64,000 bases of DNA from Chryseobacterium sp. StRB126 (GCF_000829375.1 NZ_AP014624.1:3658001-3722000), one strand, 5' to 3'; shown: positions 9,386-17,795, counted from the first letter of the stretch. Program-made: numbers and translations. The notes: generated by a model not told the origin, from the letters alone.

Positions 9386-9830
9386 ATGAATTACTACTTT
9401 TTGAACCCACAAAAGGCTCAGCCGCTTTTTATCGAAGAAAAAGCAGACCGCGATGCCGTAATTGAAAACATTAAAAATCTAAGAACAGCTTTAGCTGATT
9501 CCACAACAGGCATCCCTGAAAAAAAATTATCCGGGAATCTTATTCTGGGCACCTGGAATATTCGGGAATTTGGTAATACAAAGTACAATGGACGAATGAC
9601 TGAATCGCTCTACTATATAGCAGAGATTACTTCCCGTATATAGCAGAGATTATTTCCCGCTTCGATCTTATTGCAATACAGGAGGTTCGCGATGATTTAA
9701 AAGATATTGATATGCATGATGTTATTATATTGTGACGAACCTATCCTTTCAAGTACCCAAACGCAATAATACACCAGATAATTCGGCATGAGCCATTTTG
9801 TAAATGGAAGATCAATTGGATTAAAAACCA
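9386..9830 (+). pseudogene. Endonuclease/exonuclease/phosphatase-family protein broken by a 23-bp duplication
   Basis: The frame opens M-N-Y-Y-F-L-N-P and shows the EEP-fold start G-T-W-N-I-R-E-F-G. At 9614-9636 and 9637-9659 a 23-bp segment is repeated in tandem with one mismatch. The second copy shifts the frame and brings in a TAG after S-R-I. If one copy is removed, the frame runs on as S-R-F-D-L-I-A-I-Q-E-V-R-D-D-L, the metal-binding I-Q-E motif of this superfamily, and then stops at 9735. Later fragments (for example P-F-C-K-W-K-I-N-W-I) resemble more C-terminal parts, so further deletions have occurred. The original protein was probably a nuclease-like phosphodiesterase; the relic is not expected to work. 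Confidence 0.72.
9614..9659 (+). repeat. 23-bp tandem duplication
   Basis: Two adjacent 23-nt copies, 9614-9636 and 9637-9659, differ at one base. A 23-nt insertion is not a multiple of three and explains the frameshift in the surrounding relic. Confidence 0.9.
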
Positions 9831-9861
9831 GCTGGTATTGATATATAATTACCCTATTAAA

Positions 9862-10938
9862 TTATTGTACCCGCTGTATAGTCATTCTTATATTGTGATA
9901 ATCAGAAGGCCCTGGTGCTGTTTGAGTATCAGATACAGAATAAAAATCGATTCTATACCAACGGATTTTATTAATAATAAGATTCATTTTTATTACCCTG
10001 GATGTATGGGGGTTCCAACTGGCTGTATTTCCCTGACCTACGTCCAGATAACTATTGTTGGTAAGTGTTCCTGATGTTGAGACCACAGATCCTGAGCTAT
10101 AACCTTCAATCTGCCAGCCAAGATTCAATGTATTTGAGGTAGTGTTATATAAATACGGAGCATATGTAAACCCTCCTGCTACTTTTTTTAAATCTATCCT
10201 TAACCCTTCAATAAGCGGTAGGTCTGATAAAAATATACTGGCGTATTGCCCATCGGTAATTACTGATTGCTGAATTTTGTTGTAATATCCATAGATCTGC
10301 CCTATACTCATTATTTCCCCGGTAAGGTTTACAATACAGTTTTGATTTAGAAAACTAATATTGAAGTTGGCTGGGCTTGGAGAAGATTGAGAGGGTGTTC
10401 CTCTTAAGTCATAAACTAACTCGCCGTTTCCATTGGCTAAATAACCCGGCCGTAATTTTACAGTTAATCCAGTATTTCCACTCGAAGGTATTGGTATTCC
10501 TGAAGGGTATGCTCCTCCATTTCCACCAGAATACGGAACAATCATAACTCCATTATATGGCACTCCAGCTATAAAAACAGGAGGATTGAAAGTTGCATCT
10601 GAACACTGAAGCCCTTGAATTGATGGAGAAATTGTAGTAGATGAATTGAAAACCCGCCATTCGTTTCCGTTCCAATAATGATATCCTTCAGTCTGCAGCC
10701 CGTCTGTTCCAAGGTTATATATCAATAATCCTAAAGCTGGAGCAGGGATTGTGATTTGATCTATTGATGACTTTAAGGCGACTTTTGGACCTAAAAATCC
10801 TTTCTTGCCATTATCAGGTAATGAAGCTACATCCAAATGCAAAATAGATGAAGGATCCGGACTGCTGGTACCAATACCAATCTGTGCTAAGCAATTTATA
10901 GAGCATATGGATAAAATTAAAAAAGAGTTTTTTTTCAT
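9862..10938 (-). CDS. Secreted protein of unknown function, Q-I-G-I-G-T family
   Basis: A 358-residue protein with a lysine-rich start, a signal peptide ending near C-L-A, and then Q-I-G-I-G-T-S-S-P, the same mature start as the other secreted paralogs in this window. It continues with a D-x-x-S-I-L-H-L-D segment and G-Y-H-Y-W-N-G-N-E-W, a motif shared with collar-type proteins. The C-terminal half is rich in serine, glycine and aromatic residues and has no known catalytic motif. It stands alone on the minus strand, divergent from the membrane AraC genes. A cell-surface or secreted structural role is possible, but nothing in the sequence shows a function. Confidence 0.7.
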   Translation of the reverse strand: MKKNSFLILSICSINCLAQIGIGTSSPDPSSILHLDVASLPDNGKKGFLGPKVALKSSIDQITIPAPALGLLIYNLGTDGLQTEGYHYWNGNEWRVFNSSTTISPSIQGLQCSDATFNPPVFIAGVPYNGVMIVPYSGGNGGAYPSGIPIPSSGNTGLTVKLRPGYLANGNGELVYDLRGTPSQSSPSPANFNISFLNQNCIVNLTGEIMSIGQIYGYYNKIQQSVITDGQYASIFLSDLPLIEGLRIDLKKVAGGFTYAPYLYNTTSNTLNLGWQIEGYSSGSVVSTSGTLTNNSYLDVGQGNTASWNPHTSRVIKMNLIINKIRWYRIDFYSVSDTQTAPGPSDYHNIRMTIQRVQ

Positions 10939-11042
10939 GGATAATAATTTTCAGTTAGCTGCAAAAAAAAGAAAATATAAAACCCTAATACAAATTAATT
11001 GTAAAATGATGAGTGACAAATTGTAAATTAAAAAGCAATATT

Positions 11043-11070
11043 TTGAGTATTAATAAAATAATTATATTTG
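11043..11070 (+). promoter_or_regulatory. Promoter for the membrane AraC regulator pair
   Basis: TTG at 11043-11045 and TATATTTG at 11063-11070 with a 17-nt spacer fit the Bacteroidota TTTG / TAnnTTTG consensus. The ATG follows 24 nt later at 11095. Confidence 0.6.
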
Positions 11071-11094
11071 ACAATCTTTTTAAAGAAATAAGAC

Positions 11095-12213
11095 ATGCCA
11101 ATGAGTAGTAATAATACTCTCTTTTTCTCATCAGTTATAGCATCTGCATTAATCTGTAGTACATTTTTAATATATTCTTATAATAAAAATTATAGTAAAA
11201 GGGAAAAGAATATTGTTAGAGTTTTAATACTGTATTTTGGGGTGAATATAATTTTTGGATTCTTTTTCATACTTCGTGACGTTGGCCTAATTCAACCAAG
11301 GGGCAAAGCATATCCTTTTATAATTACTTACCTGGCTGTCGTTAAGGTATTGTTTTTCCATTTTATTTACCTTATAACCAACAGAGATCAAAAAACCGTT
11401 ATTCCTGTTTTCCACTACATACTTCCTTCCGCCCTGTTTGCAGTTACGTTTTTTTTCTTTTATTTACTATATCATAAAATAAACCAAATCAATGAATTAA
11501 ATCAATACATGAAACCATATTGTTTAGTTTATTTTCTAATTTATCAGGTATTCTATAGTTATTTATCTATGAAGTATATCCTACTTTACAAAAAAGAAAT
11601 CGGAGAAAATAGTATCTCAGCTGATATAAAAAGTAAATACACCAGCTGGCTTATGAGTACAATGGTAATTAAATTCTGTTTCATTGTACTGATTATAGCA
11701 TTATTATTCCTAGGTTCAGAAACTCATTATCTCCTATTATCAATATTTTCAATTCTGATTTTCTTTCAGTATATCATTATTATATTTAATGTTTTAGAAA
11801 GAAATTATTACTTTTTAAATTATAGAAAAAACAATATGGCACTGACACGTTCCGGGCATATTTATCCTGAATCAGGACTGGCTAATAATGAGCTGAAAGT
11901 ACAGGAAAAGATTGTGATCCATCAACAAGATTTCGAAGATTATTTTCATAATCATAAACCTTATCTCATTTCAACCTTAAAAATAGAAGATTTAGCGATT
12001 ACTTTTAATACAAACAGGCAATATTTGTCGAAATTTATAAGTGAAGTATATAAGGTAAATTTCAACCAATATATTAATTCCTGGAGAATCAATGAGGTAA
12101 ATCAACTTACCTCTTTGAAAGACAATCAGGACAGGAGCATTGAAGAACTTTCTCAAATGGCAGGCTTTGGAAGTGTTCGAAGTTACTGGAGAGCTAAAAA
12201 GCATATTTCTTAG
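11095..12213 (+). CDS. Membrane-anchored AraC-type regulator (copy 1)
   Basis: A 372-residue protein. The first roughly 240 residues contain about seven strongly hydrophobic helices. The C-terminal 100 residues form an AraC-type helix-turn-helix: N-H-K-P-Y-L-I-S-T-L-K-I-E-D-L-A, N-T-N-R-Q-Y-L-S-K-F-I-S, and N-Q-Y-I-N-S-W-R-I-N-E, ending in a second helix unit around M-A-G-F-G-S-V-R-S-Y-W-R. Such membrane/AraC fusions occur in Flavobacteriia and probably pass a membrane signal directly to DNA. It is followed 24 nt later by a paralog, and a fragment of a further copy lies near 14950. Signal and targets are unknown. Confidence 0.8.
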   Translation: MPMSSNNTLFFSSVIASALICSTFLIYSYNKNYSKREKNIVRVLILYFGVNIIFGFFFILRDVGLIQPRGKAYPFIITYLAVVKVLFFHFIYLITNRDQKTVIPVFHYILPSALFAVTFFFFYLLYHKINQINELNQYMKPYCLVYFLIYQVFYSYLSMKYILLYKKEIGENSISADIKSKYTSWLMSTMVIKFCFIVLIIALLFLGSETHYLLLSIFSILIFFQYIIIIFNVLERNYYFLNYRKNNMALTRSGHIYPESGLANNELKVQEKIVIHQQDFEDYFHNHKPYLISTLKIEDLAITFNTNRQYLSKFISEVYKVNFNQYINSWRINEVNQLTSLKDNQDRSIEELSQMAGFGSVRSYWRAKKHIS

Positions 12214-12237
12214 CCGGATATTATCAATATTTGAATC

Positions 12238-13269
12238 ATGATTTTACGTACATTAACTTTTTTATCTTTCTGTATTCCTATTTTTGCAGGTGTGTTTTGT
12301 ACCTGCTTATTTTTTGGAAAGCTGATCTATACAGGGAGACAGCTTAGCAATAAAAAGGTATTTACAATGGGAATTTGCTTTCTATTGATGCTTACAATCT
12401 TTCATTCTATCAATACTATTCCTGTTCTATATTATGATTCATCTGCTAAAAGTAAAATGCTGAGTGGCTTATTTTGTTTACCTGTTTTAGCAATTTTACT
12501 TAGCTTTTTTATTTCTTCATTAACCAAAGAAAGTATCAAAGGAAAGTATTTTTTTGTGATGTATTGCATGATACCTATAGTTTTTGTTTTACAAAGTTCT
12601 GTCTATACTATCTATCCTTTTTTTGGGTTTGAAAAACGGGTGGAATTAGAATTATATATAAGTGCATTCATAATTCTGATGTATCTTTATTTATCAATCA
12701 AATATGCCTTGGGCTATTCCACATCTCATAAAGGATCTTTATGGTTGCTGAAAATAATTGCTCTATTTGCTTGTCTCTGCATAATCTACATCCTTTTAAA
12801 TACTGTTTTTTTAAAAATTCAGGCAATTTATTTCTCAGGAATAATTTCATTGAATCTGCTCTCTTTTTTATTGTGCTCTATTCTTTCTTATACGATATTT
12901 ACTAATAACTATTGCATTTCAATTAAAATTTCTAATATAGCCATACGGGAAGAATCAGATCCTTGTGGTAGTATTGACCAAATGAGATTTGAGAAATATG
13001 TAAAAGAACATAAACCCTATTTGAATAGCGAGCTGAAAATGTCTGATTTTACCAAATATGTTGGAACCAATAGAACCTATTTATCTCACTTTATTAATAA
13101 GAATTACGGAATGAACTTTCGGGCTTATATCAACATGTTAAGATTAGAAGAGTTCAGAGAGCTTAAATCATCTTTGCACCATAAAGGTTTATCCGAAGAA
13201 GAACTGGTGTATATGGCAGGTTTCAAAAGTTATAAAAGTTATAAAAAAATGATTGAAAACCTTAAATAG
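12238..13269 (+). CDS. Membrane-anchored AraC-type regulator (copy 2)
   Basis: A 343-residue paralog with the same plan: about seven hydrophobic helices to near residue 230, then an AraC-type DNA-binding domain. That domain has E-H-K-P-Y-L-N-S-E-L-K-M-S-D-F, G-T-N-R-T-Y-L-S-H-F-I-N, N-F-R-A-Y-I-N-M-L-R-L-E-E and M-A-G-F-K-S-Y-K-S-Y-K-K-M. The 24-nt gap to copy 1 suggests co-transcription. Between it and the convergent T9SS cargo gene lies a perfect 21-bp palindrome. Residues around H-S-I-N-T-I-P-V-L-Y-Y-D-S-S-A are echoed in the relic at 14951-15076, so this gene has been duplicated locally. Confidence 0.8.
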   Translation: MILRTLTFLSFCIPIFAGVFCTCLFFGKLIYTGRQLSNKKVFTMGICFLLMLTIFHSINTIPVLYYDSSAKSKMLSGLFCLPVLAILLSFFISSLTKESIKGKYFFVMYCMIPIVFVLQSSVYTIYPFFGFEKRVELELYISAFIILMYLYLSIKYALGYSTSHKGSLWLLKIIALFACLCIIYILLNTVFLKIQAIYFSGIISLNLLSFLLCSILSYTIFTNNYCISIKISNIAIREESDPCGSIDQMRFEKYVKEHKPYLNSELKMSDFTKYVGTNRTYLSHFINKNYGMNFRAYINMLRLEEFRELKSSLHHKGLSEEELVYMAGFKSYKSYKKMIENLK

Positions 13270-13421
13270 TTCTTTATCTTTCTAACAAAACATTTATTGT
13301 AAAAATTTTAATGTTAAGCATCTTAATATTGGTTGTGCTGATATTTAAAGTGATACAGAATATATTATTAATAAACAATTCATTTGCTATTTAATATTAA
13401 ATTACTTGTACATTTAACATT

Positions 13422-13481
13422 AATATCTCGTCTTAATTGAAACCGTTTAGTGTGAAGCTATTTCAATTAAGACGAGATATT
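13422..13481. repeat. Perfect 21-bp inverted repeat between convergent genes
   Basis: Arms at 13422-13442 and 13461-13481 are exact reverse complements (left arm starts AATATCTCGTCTTAATTG), with an 18-nt loop. It lies between two convergent genes. It could act as a bidirectional terminator, but neither side has a strong T tract, so its role is open. Confidence 0.7.
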
Positions 13482-13576
13482 CCAGCTGCTTTTTAGATTG
13501 CTAATTGGTTACCTGTTTAGTTTGTTATTTTTGAAACATACAAATATCAGGACATCATTTTTTAACGATTTAAAAC

Positions 13577-14680
13577 TTACTTTTTAATAATCTTATTTTG
13601 AAGTGTTTTCCCATCTTTAAAAGTAAATTCTACGAAATAAATTCCATGAATCAATCTATTCATATTTACTGAAGTAATTTTCTTGTCCTGCTCAGATTGC
13701 ACCAGCTTACCATCAGCGGCGTAAATATTTACTTTCACAACATTCATTTTTGAATTGATATGCAGAATATCAATTACAGGATTGGGATAAAAATTAAAAT
13801 CCTTATTGTGAGAAGTTTCGTTTACGGATAAACAACCTGAAGAATTTACAGTAACAGCTAATCGGGTAGTACTTTCGCATGCTCCTACAACTTGAGAAGC
13901 ATAGTATGTTGTACCCGTAACTAACACCGTTGTATTGGGAAGTAAATTTCCACCCGTTGAAGCATCATACCATTGTATATTGGAACCCGTGACCACAAGG
14001 TTTGCCAATGTCTGTGATGAACAAAAATTCTGTAGTGAATTTCCTGTAGGAGCAGCAGTACTTCCGTTACAAATCTGAAAAATTGCATGATCTAAAAAAG
14101 CAAAATTTCCAGCCTGATTAATATTATTTTTTACGCCTTTAAAATTTACTCTATTTGTACCCGCAGGGAGAAGTATATTTTTGGTAACCCATTGACTGGC
14201 TGTAGGTGTAAAAAAAGAAGGAATCGTCCCACCAGTATTTAATTCTCCGGTTTTCCCAATTTCATAATCATGAATTAGAGTATACGTTTGCCCCCCATCA
14301 GTAGAGTACTCCAGTAAAATGTGATCATCTGCAAAAATGGTCTGAATAGCTGCAGGCATGGTATATCGATTAGCCGCTGCAAATTGAAATGAAACCCCAA
14401 CAGGTTCATTAGTGGGATTATCTAAAACCGGCGACTGAACGTTATAAGTAGACAGCCCCATGCTGTTAAAAAAATTATACATTAGACTCCCACCTGCTCC
14501 CCCATTCGGAGAATCAACTGACGTATTTTCTATAACAATTACGGAAGGATTAGAATAGTTCCATTGAGATTGAGTTGAGCTACCTCCAAAATCTTCAGTA
14601 TAAGGAAGACTAACTTGGGCTCCAATTACGATTGGACAGAACGTTAAAAATTGCAAAAAACGAAAATAGTTCTTTTTCAT
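13577..14680 (-). CDS. Secreted protein with T9SS C-terminal sorting domain
   Basis: A 367-residue protein with a signal peptide, then S-L-P-Y-T-E-D-F-G, a common start of beta-sandwich, jelly-roll-like cargo domains. The middle (C-S-S-Q-T-L-A-N-L ... I-Q-W-Y-D-A-S-T-G-G ... T-Y-Y-A-S-Q) is an Ig-like module often found in Flavobacteriia adhesins. The C-terminal 75 residues match the type A sorting domain: N-F-Y-P-N-P-V near the start, I-Y-A-A-D-G-K-L in the middle, G-I-Y-F-V-E-F and a basic end I-I-K-K. It should cross the outer membrane by the type IX system and be surface-anchored or released. No catalytic motif is visible; an adhesive role is inference. Confidence 0.85.
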   Translation of the reverse strand: MKKNYFRFLQFLTFCPIVIGAQVSLPYTEDFGGSSTQSQWNYSNPSVIVIENTSVDSPNGGAGGSLMYNFFNSMGLSTYNVQSPVLDNPTNEPVGVSFQFAAANRYTMPAAIQTIFADDHILLEYSTDGGQTYTLIHDYEIGKTGELNTGGTIPSFFTPTASQWVTKNILLPAGTNRVNFKGVKNNINQAGNFAFLDHAIFQICNGSTAAPTGNSLQNFCSSQTLANLVVTGSNIQWYDASTGGNLLPNTTVLVTGTTYYASQVVGACESTTRLAVTVNSSGCLSVNETSHNKDFNFYPNPVIDILHINSKMNVVKVNIYAADGKLVQSEQDKKITSVNMNRLIHGIYFVEFTFKDGKTLQNKIIKK

Positions 14681-14950
14681 ATATAGTTAAATTGATTTTA
14701 AGAGCTTAAATTGATAACGGTAAGAGAATTTTTTAATAATTAAAATAACCGTATTATTTGTAATTGTAAAGCAAAAAAACATTAAGCAATAATTAGAAAA
14801 AAAAAGTAAAAAATACAACTGACAAATTAGCACCCATATCACAATATTCTTTATATCAGCTAATTAAATGCTTTTTTTCAATAAGCATATAAGTATAAAT
14901 TTTGACATTATCGAAAGTACTTATTGTCTTTATCAGTGGTATGTACAGGT
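14681..14950. other. AT-rich intergenic region upstream of the T9SS cargo gene
   Basis: AT-rich, with no supported gene. The promoter of the minus-strand cargo gene should lie here, but I could not find a clear TAnnTTTG box. Confidence 0.35.
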
Positions 14951-15076
14951 AATGGTGGCTATCTCTTCATCCTATCAACTCTATTTCCACTCTATATTAT
15001 GATCCATCCGCTGGAAGTAAATACGGAGTAGTTATTTTGTTTATCTGCTTTAGCAATTTTACTTAGCTCGTAGAGA
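14951..15076 (+). pseudogene. Fragment of a third membrane AraC regulator gene
   Basis: About 120 bases read H-P-I-N-S-I-S-T-L-Y-Y-D-P-S-A-G-S-K and, after a frameshift, F-C-L-S-A-L-A-I-L-L-S. These match H-S-I-N-T-I-P-V-L-Y-Y-D-S-S-A-K-S-K and F-C-L-P-V-L-A-I-L-L-S of the gene at 12238-13269. DNA similarity is also clear (TCTATATTATGAT and TTTTAGCAATTTTACTTAGC in both). Only this short piece of the gene remains. Confidence 0.7.
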
Positions 15077-15127
15077 TCACAAACAGCCAAACGGCGCCAC
15101 TTAAAAACAAGCGGCACCATTTTTTAT
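15067..15127. repeat. Intergenic repeat shared with 35616-35676
   Basis: About 60 nt with the order CACA(A/T)ACAGCCAAA ... CCACTT ... GGCACCATTTTTT, present here and again at 35616-35676. It may be the worn end of an insertion sequence. No transposase remains next to either copy. Confidence 0.5.
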
Positions 15128-15371
15128 TTTTTTCTGATGACTTGAAAACCTTCTAAGCTTAAATTTTGGTTATGATATAGTTATTAGGTACCAGCTAATT
15201 TTTATTAGAAAGTTTATATCATACTATGTAAATTTTCTCTATAAAATATGAAATTAATTTATCTGTACAATTGGTACATTTAAGTATATTATTATCAAAA
15301 ATTATTGAGTTTAAATCAATTGTTACTTGATATTAAACCATAAAAAAACATTTTGATTGAGTGCCATCAAT

Positions 15372-15662
15372 TTAAATTTCTTTTAATTTCAATATTATAT
15401 TTTGACCTTTAAAATCTAATTGTTCTTTATCAAAAAAGCCATTATAAGAAAAAGATCTATTTTTTGTTTCAATATCACTTTTAGTTAATGGTAGATTTTC
15501 ATTCTCAAATTCAATAGTATCAAAATAAACATCATTAATAAAAATATCCCATTTTGATTTACCATTAATAAAATTATTAATATTTTCAGACTCACCAGTA
15601 AAAAATGTTTTACCAAAAGACATATTAAAAATGCCATTTAATTTTAAAATTTCTGTTCTCAT
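15372..15662 (-). CDS. Small protein, probable immunity partner of the adjacent deaminase-toxin relic
   Basis: A 96-residue acidic protein without signal peptide or membrane segment. It is rich in Asn, Glu, Phe and Ile and starts 4 nt after the stop codon of the broken deaminase toxin upstream. I do not recognise the family. Toxin-tail followed directly by a small acidic gene is the standard order of polymorphic toxin/immunity modules, so immunity is a position-based inference. The frame is intact even though the toxin is ruined, as expected if protection against sibling toxins is still useful. Confidence 0.55.
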   Translation of the reverse strand: MRTEILKLNGIFNMSFGKTFFTGESENINNFINGKSKWDIFINDVYFDTIEFENENLPLTKSDIETKNRSFSYNGFFDKEQLDFKGQNIILKLKEI

Positions 15663-15666
15663 TTTT

Positions 15667-16000
15667 TTATCTTACATTATCTATTAAATTTATTTTAATA
15701 TTCGAAATATCTGCTAAAATCCTGTATTACTTCTTGGCAAGATAGGCAATAAGGTAACTCTGATACTATTTTTATTTCCCCTTTTATTTCAGAATATACT
15801 TCTCGTCTAACTTTTCCGCTATTTCCGGTAGCATTACATATTCCATATCTTCATTTCTCACCCAAACATTTGGTGTATTTATACCTCCCTTTCTTTATCT
15901 ACCGCATAAGCATTAAAAATTGGTTCCTCTTCATATCTTACCCCAGAATCCTAATATTAACTTCAAACGCTAGTTCTTCAATATTCACTTACATTATTTA
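15667..16000 (-). pseudogene. Deaminase-fold polymorphic toxin C-terminus, multiply frameshifted
   Basis: Joining minus-strand frames gives D-S-G-V-R-Y-E-E-E-P-I-F-N-A-Y-A-V-D-K-E, then N-V-W-V-R-N-E-D-M-E-Y-V-M-L-P-E-I-A, then G-E-I-K-I-V-S-E-L-P-Y-C-L-S-C-Q-E-V-I-Q-D-F, and finally S-N-I-K-I-N-L-I-D-N-V-R before TAA at 15667-15669. The D-M-E (minus, 15841-15849 region) and P-Y-C-L-S-C (15737-15754) motifs are the two zinc-site signatures (H/C/D-x-E and P-C-x-x-C type) of the nucleic-acid deaminase superfamily. The sequence around them resembles the bacterial toxin deaminases of the BURPS668_1122 type. At least three frame changes make it inactive, and the delivery portion of the toxin is missing. 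Confidence 0.7.
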
Positions 16001-16081
16001 TTTTATTATAATATTTCTTTATTTTACAGATTTAACTTTTACTTCAATATTATAATTTATATATTATCGAATACTGTTTGG

Positions 16082-16702
16082 ATGGTTATTTCTGTTGTAG
16101 GTTCTATTTTAGATGCAGGAGCTGTAGAAAAAATACCAGCTAAACTGGTACAGGCAGGAAACTATAAAAAATTAACTACAAATATTATGAATATAAAAGA
16201 AATGCAGCAATTACTTGAAAATGAATCAGACGGAAACGAATTATATGATTTGCTAATAGATTGCGGAAAAAAATATCCTTGGACACCTCAGGAAAAAAAT
16301 CAGTTAAAGAATATCATTATAAAAATATGTGACAATCCTAACGAACAAGCACGCAGCGCATCCATCAAAGTTTTGTGCTTTTATTGGGGAATGGAAGAAT
16401 TTAGAGATAAAGCATGGGAAATGTTTTCTTACGATAAAGATGACGACACAAGATCAGATGCCCTGATAAGTTGGGCAAACACATATCGTAAACAGAATAA
16501 AGCATCAGTTATGAAAACACTTTATTCAATTCTCGAAAACAAAAACACTGAAGTTAATATTAGGGAAACAGCTTACCGATGTATATTTTATGTATCTCCT
16601 TTACCCCCTGACAGTAGACCAAACCAAATTTTAGATTGGGATCATTTTGATGAAAATGTAGATTGGAAATTAATAGAAAAAATGATTTCAGAAGCGCAAT
16701 AA
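16082..16702 (+). CDS. HEAT-repeat-like protein, probable immunity protein; start uncertain
   Basis: The frame is 206 residues long. Residues from 36 on (alternative ATG at 16187, M-N-I-K-E-M-Q-Q-L-L) are helical and show repeating hydrophobic heptads (for example A-R-S-A-S-I-K-V-L-C-F-Y-W-G and D-T-R-S-D-A-L-I-S-W-A), like the HEAT-like repeats of several immunity proteins. The first 35 residues (V-V-G-S-I-L-D-A-G-A-V-E-K-I-P-A-K-L) are of a different character and may be the tail of a lost toxin in the same frame. I prefer the start at 16187. It has no signal peptide. It belongs to a run of small orphan genes beside toxin relics; immunity is inferred from context. Confidence 0.6.
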   Translation: MVISVVGSILDAGAVEKIPAKLVQAGNYKKLTTNIMNIKEMQQLLENESDGNELYDLLIDCGKKYPWTPQEKNQLKNIIIKICDNPNEQARSASIKVLCFYWGMEEFRDKAWEMFSYDKDDDTRSDALISWANTYRKQNKASVMKTLYSILENKNTEVNIRETAYRCIFYVSPLPPDSRPNQILDWDHFDENVDWKLIEKMISEAQ

Positions 16703-16769
16703 TTTTAAATTGAAGCTTAAAGAACATATCCTTGAGTAAATTAATATATTAAATTTAAACTAAAAAAAT

Positions 16770-17396
16770 ATGATTTTCGCGACAGATTACTTTAATTATA
16801 TCCCCAATGAACTGCCTGAGTTTAATTTAAAATTACTTTTAAATATAGAAGATTTAAACAATTCTATTTTTAATGAAGTGTTTAATATTCTTAAGCCTCT
16901 TCAGCAAGAAGAATATATCACTTTTAAAGAGTCTGAAGACGCCAAAAAGTATAGAAAAGAAAGAAATGCTAAATTACCCTATGTAGATTTTAACAATTTA
17001 CCAGAAATCTTTGACGATGCTTTATTACAAAAAGTCATTCTGTATCAAAAAGAAGGAGAAATAAGAGGAGCCATATATGACTCGTTATCAGAAGACCACA
17101 AAGGACAAATTGCCCGATTTAACTCAAAAATATTTGAAGAAGAAAAAGCCAAAAGGCGAGCTTTAATGTCTGACGAGGAAAAAAGAAAAGAAAAAGAATG
17201 GTGGGATAAGTATGAAGCAGATCCAACACCTCGTTTTATGGGTAACGTAGGCGAACCTGATACGGTTACAAGCTTTATCATAAAATATGGTGTAAATCCC
17301 TTAACCCGAGAACCCGAAACTATTGAAAGTTTTCAAAAAAAATATACTATTGATCCAAAAACAGGAGATCCTGTTCCAAGGGAAAAATATGAATAG
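16770..17396 (+). CDS. Cytoplasmic protein of unknown function in the immunity-gene array
   Basis: A 208-residue protein, 67 nt after the HEAT-like gene. It starts M-I-F-A-T-D-Y-F-N-Y-I-P and has a charged helical middle (E-E-E-K-A-K-R-R-A-L-M-S-D-E-E-K-R-K-E-K-E). Its C-terminus has two short similar units (T-V-T-S-F-I-I-K-Y-G-V-N-P-L-T-R-E-P and T-I-E-S-F-Q-K-K-Y-T-I-D-P-K-T-G-D-P), each S-F-x-x-K-Y-x-x-x-P. I do not know the family. It lacks a signal peptide. Its neighbours suggest an immunity or antitoxin-like role, but no sequence motif proves this. Confidence 0.55.
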   Translation: MIFATDYFNYIPNELPEFNLKLLLNIEDLNNSIFNEVFNILKPLQQEEYITFKESEDAKKYRKERNAKLPYVDFNNLPEIFDDALLQKVILYQKEGEIRGAIYDSLSEDHKGQIARFNSKIFEEEKAKRRALMSDEEKRKEKEWWDKYEADPTPRFMGNVGEPDTVTSFIIKYGVNPLTREPETIESFQKKYTIDPKTGDPVPREKYE

Positions 17397-17474
17397 TACT
17401 CTTTATAAGTAAGTTCTAACGAGGCTATCTTTACAATGAGAGAGCCTTATTTTATATGTAAAAAAATTAATAAA

Positions 17475-17711
17475 ATGAATAAGAAGAAATTACTAGAAAA
17501 GAAAGATTGGGAATATTATGTTTTTGAAGAGAACAGCAATATCGAATTATCTGTTCCTATTCCCAATCCCAGCCCAGGATTTGATATCATTTATGTTCTT
17601 GATGAATCTGAAAAAGAAATGTATTTACATACAGGTATTAAAGTCCTTGAAGACAGAATAGAAGATATGAAAGTTAACTTTTCAAATTATAAAATGAATT
17701 CATGGAAATAG
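17475..17711 (+). CDS. Small protein of unknown function in the immunity-gene array
   Basis: The longest frame begins at 17436, but the internal ATG at 17475 (M-N-K-K-K-L-L-E-K-K-D-W) is the more natural start and gives 78 residues. The protein is acidic in the second half (D-E-S-E-K-E-M-Y-L-H) and has P-I-P-N-P-S-P-G-F-D in the middle. There is no signal peptide or known domain. The size and position among orphan immunity-like genes suggest the same class. Confidence 0.5.
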   Translation: MNKKKLLEKKDWEYYVFEENSNIELSVPIPNPSPGFDIIYVLDESEKEMYLHTGIKVLEDRIEDMKVNFSNYKMNSWK

Positions 17712-17795
17712 TGATTTTATATCAACTTTAGCAAAACATGGTCTAACAATTAAATATAAAAAGTAATTTTTTAAGTTTAACTTTAAAATAGATAA

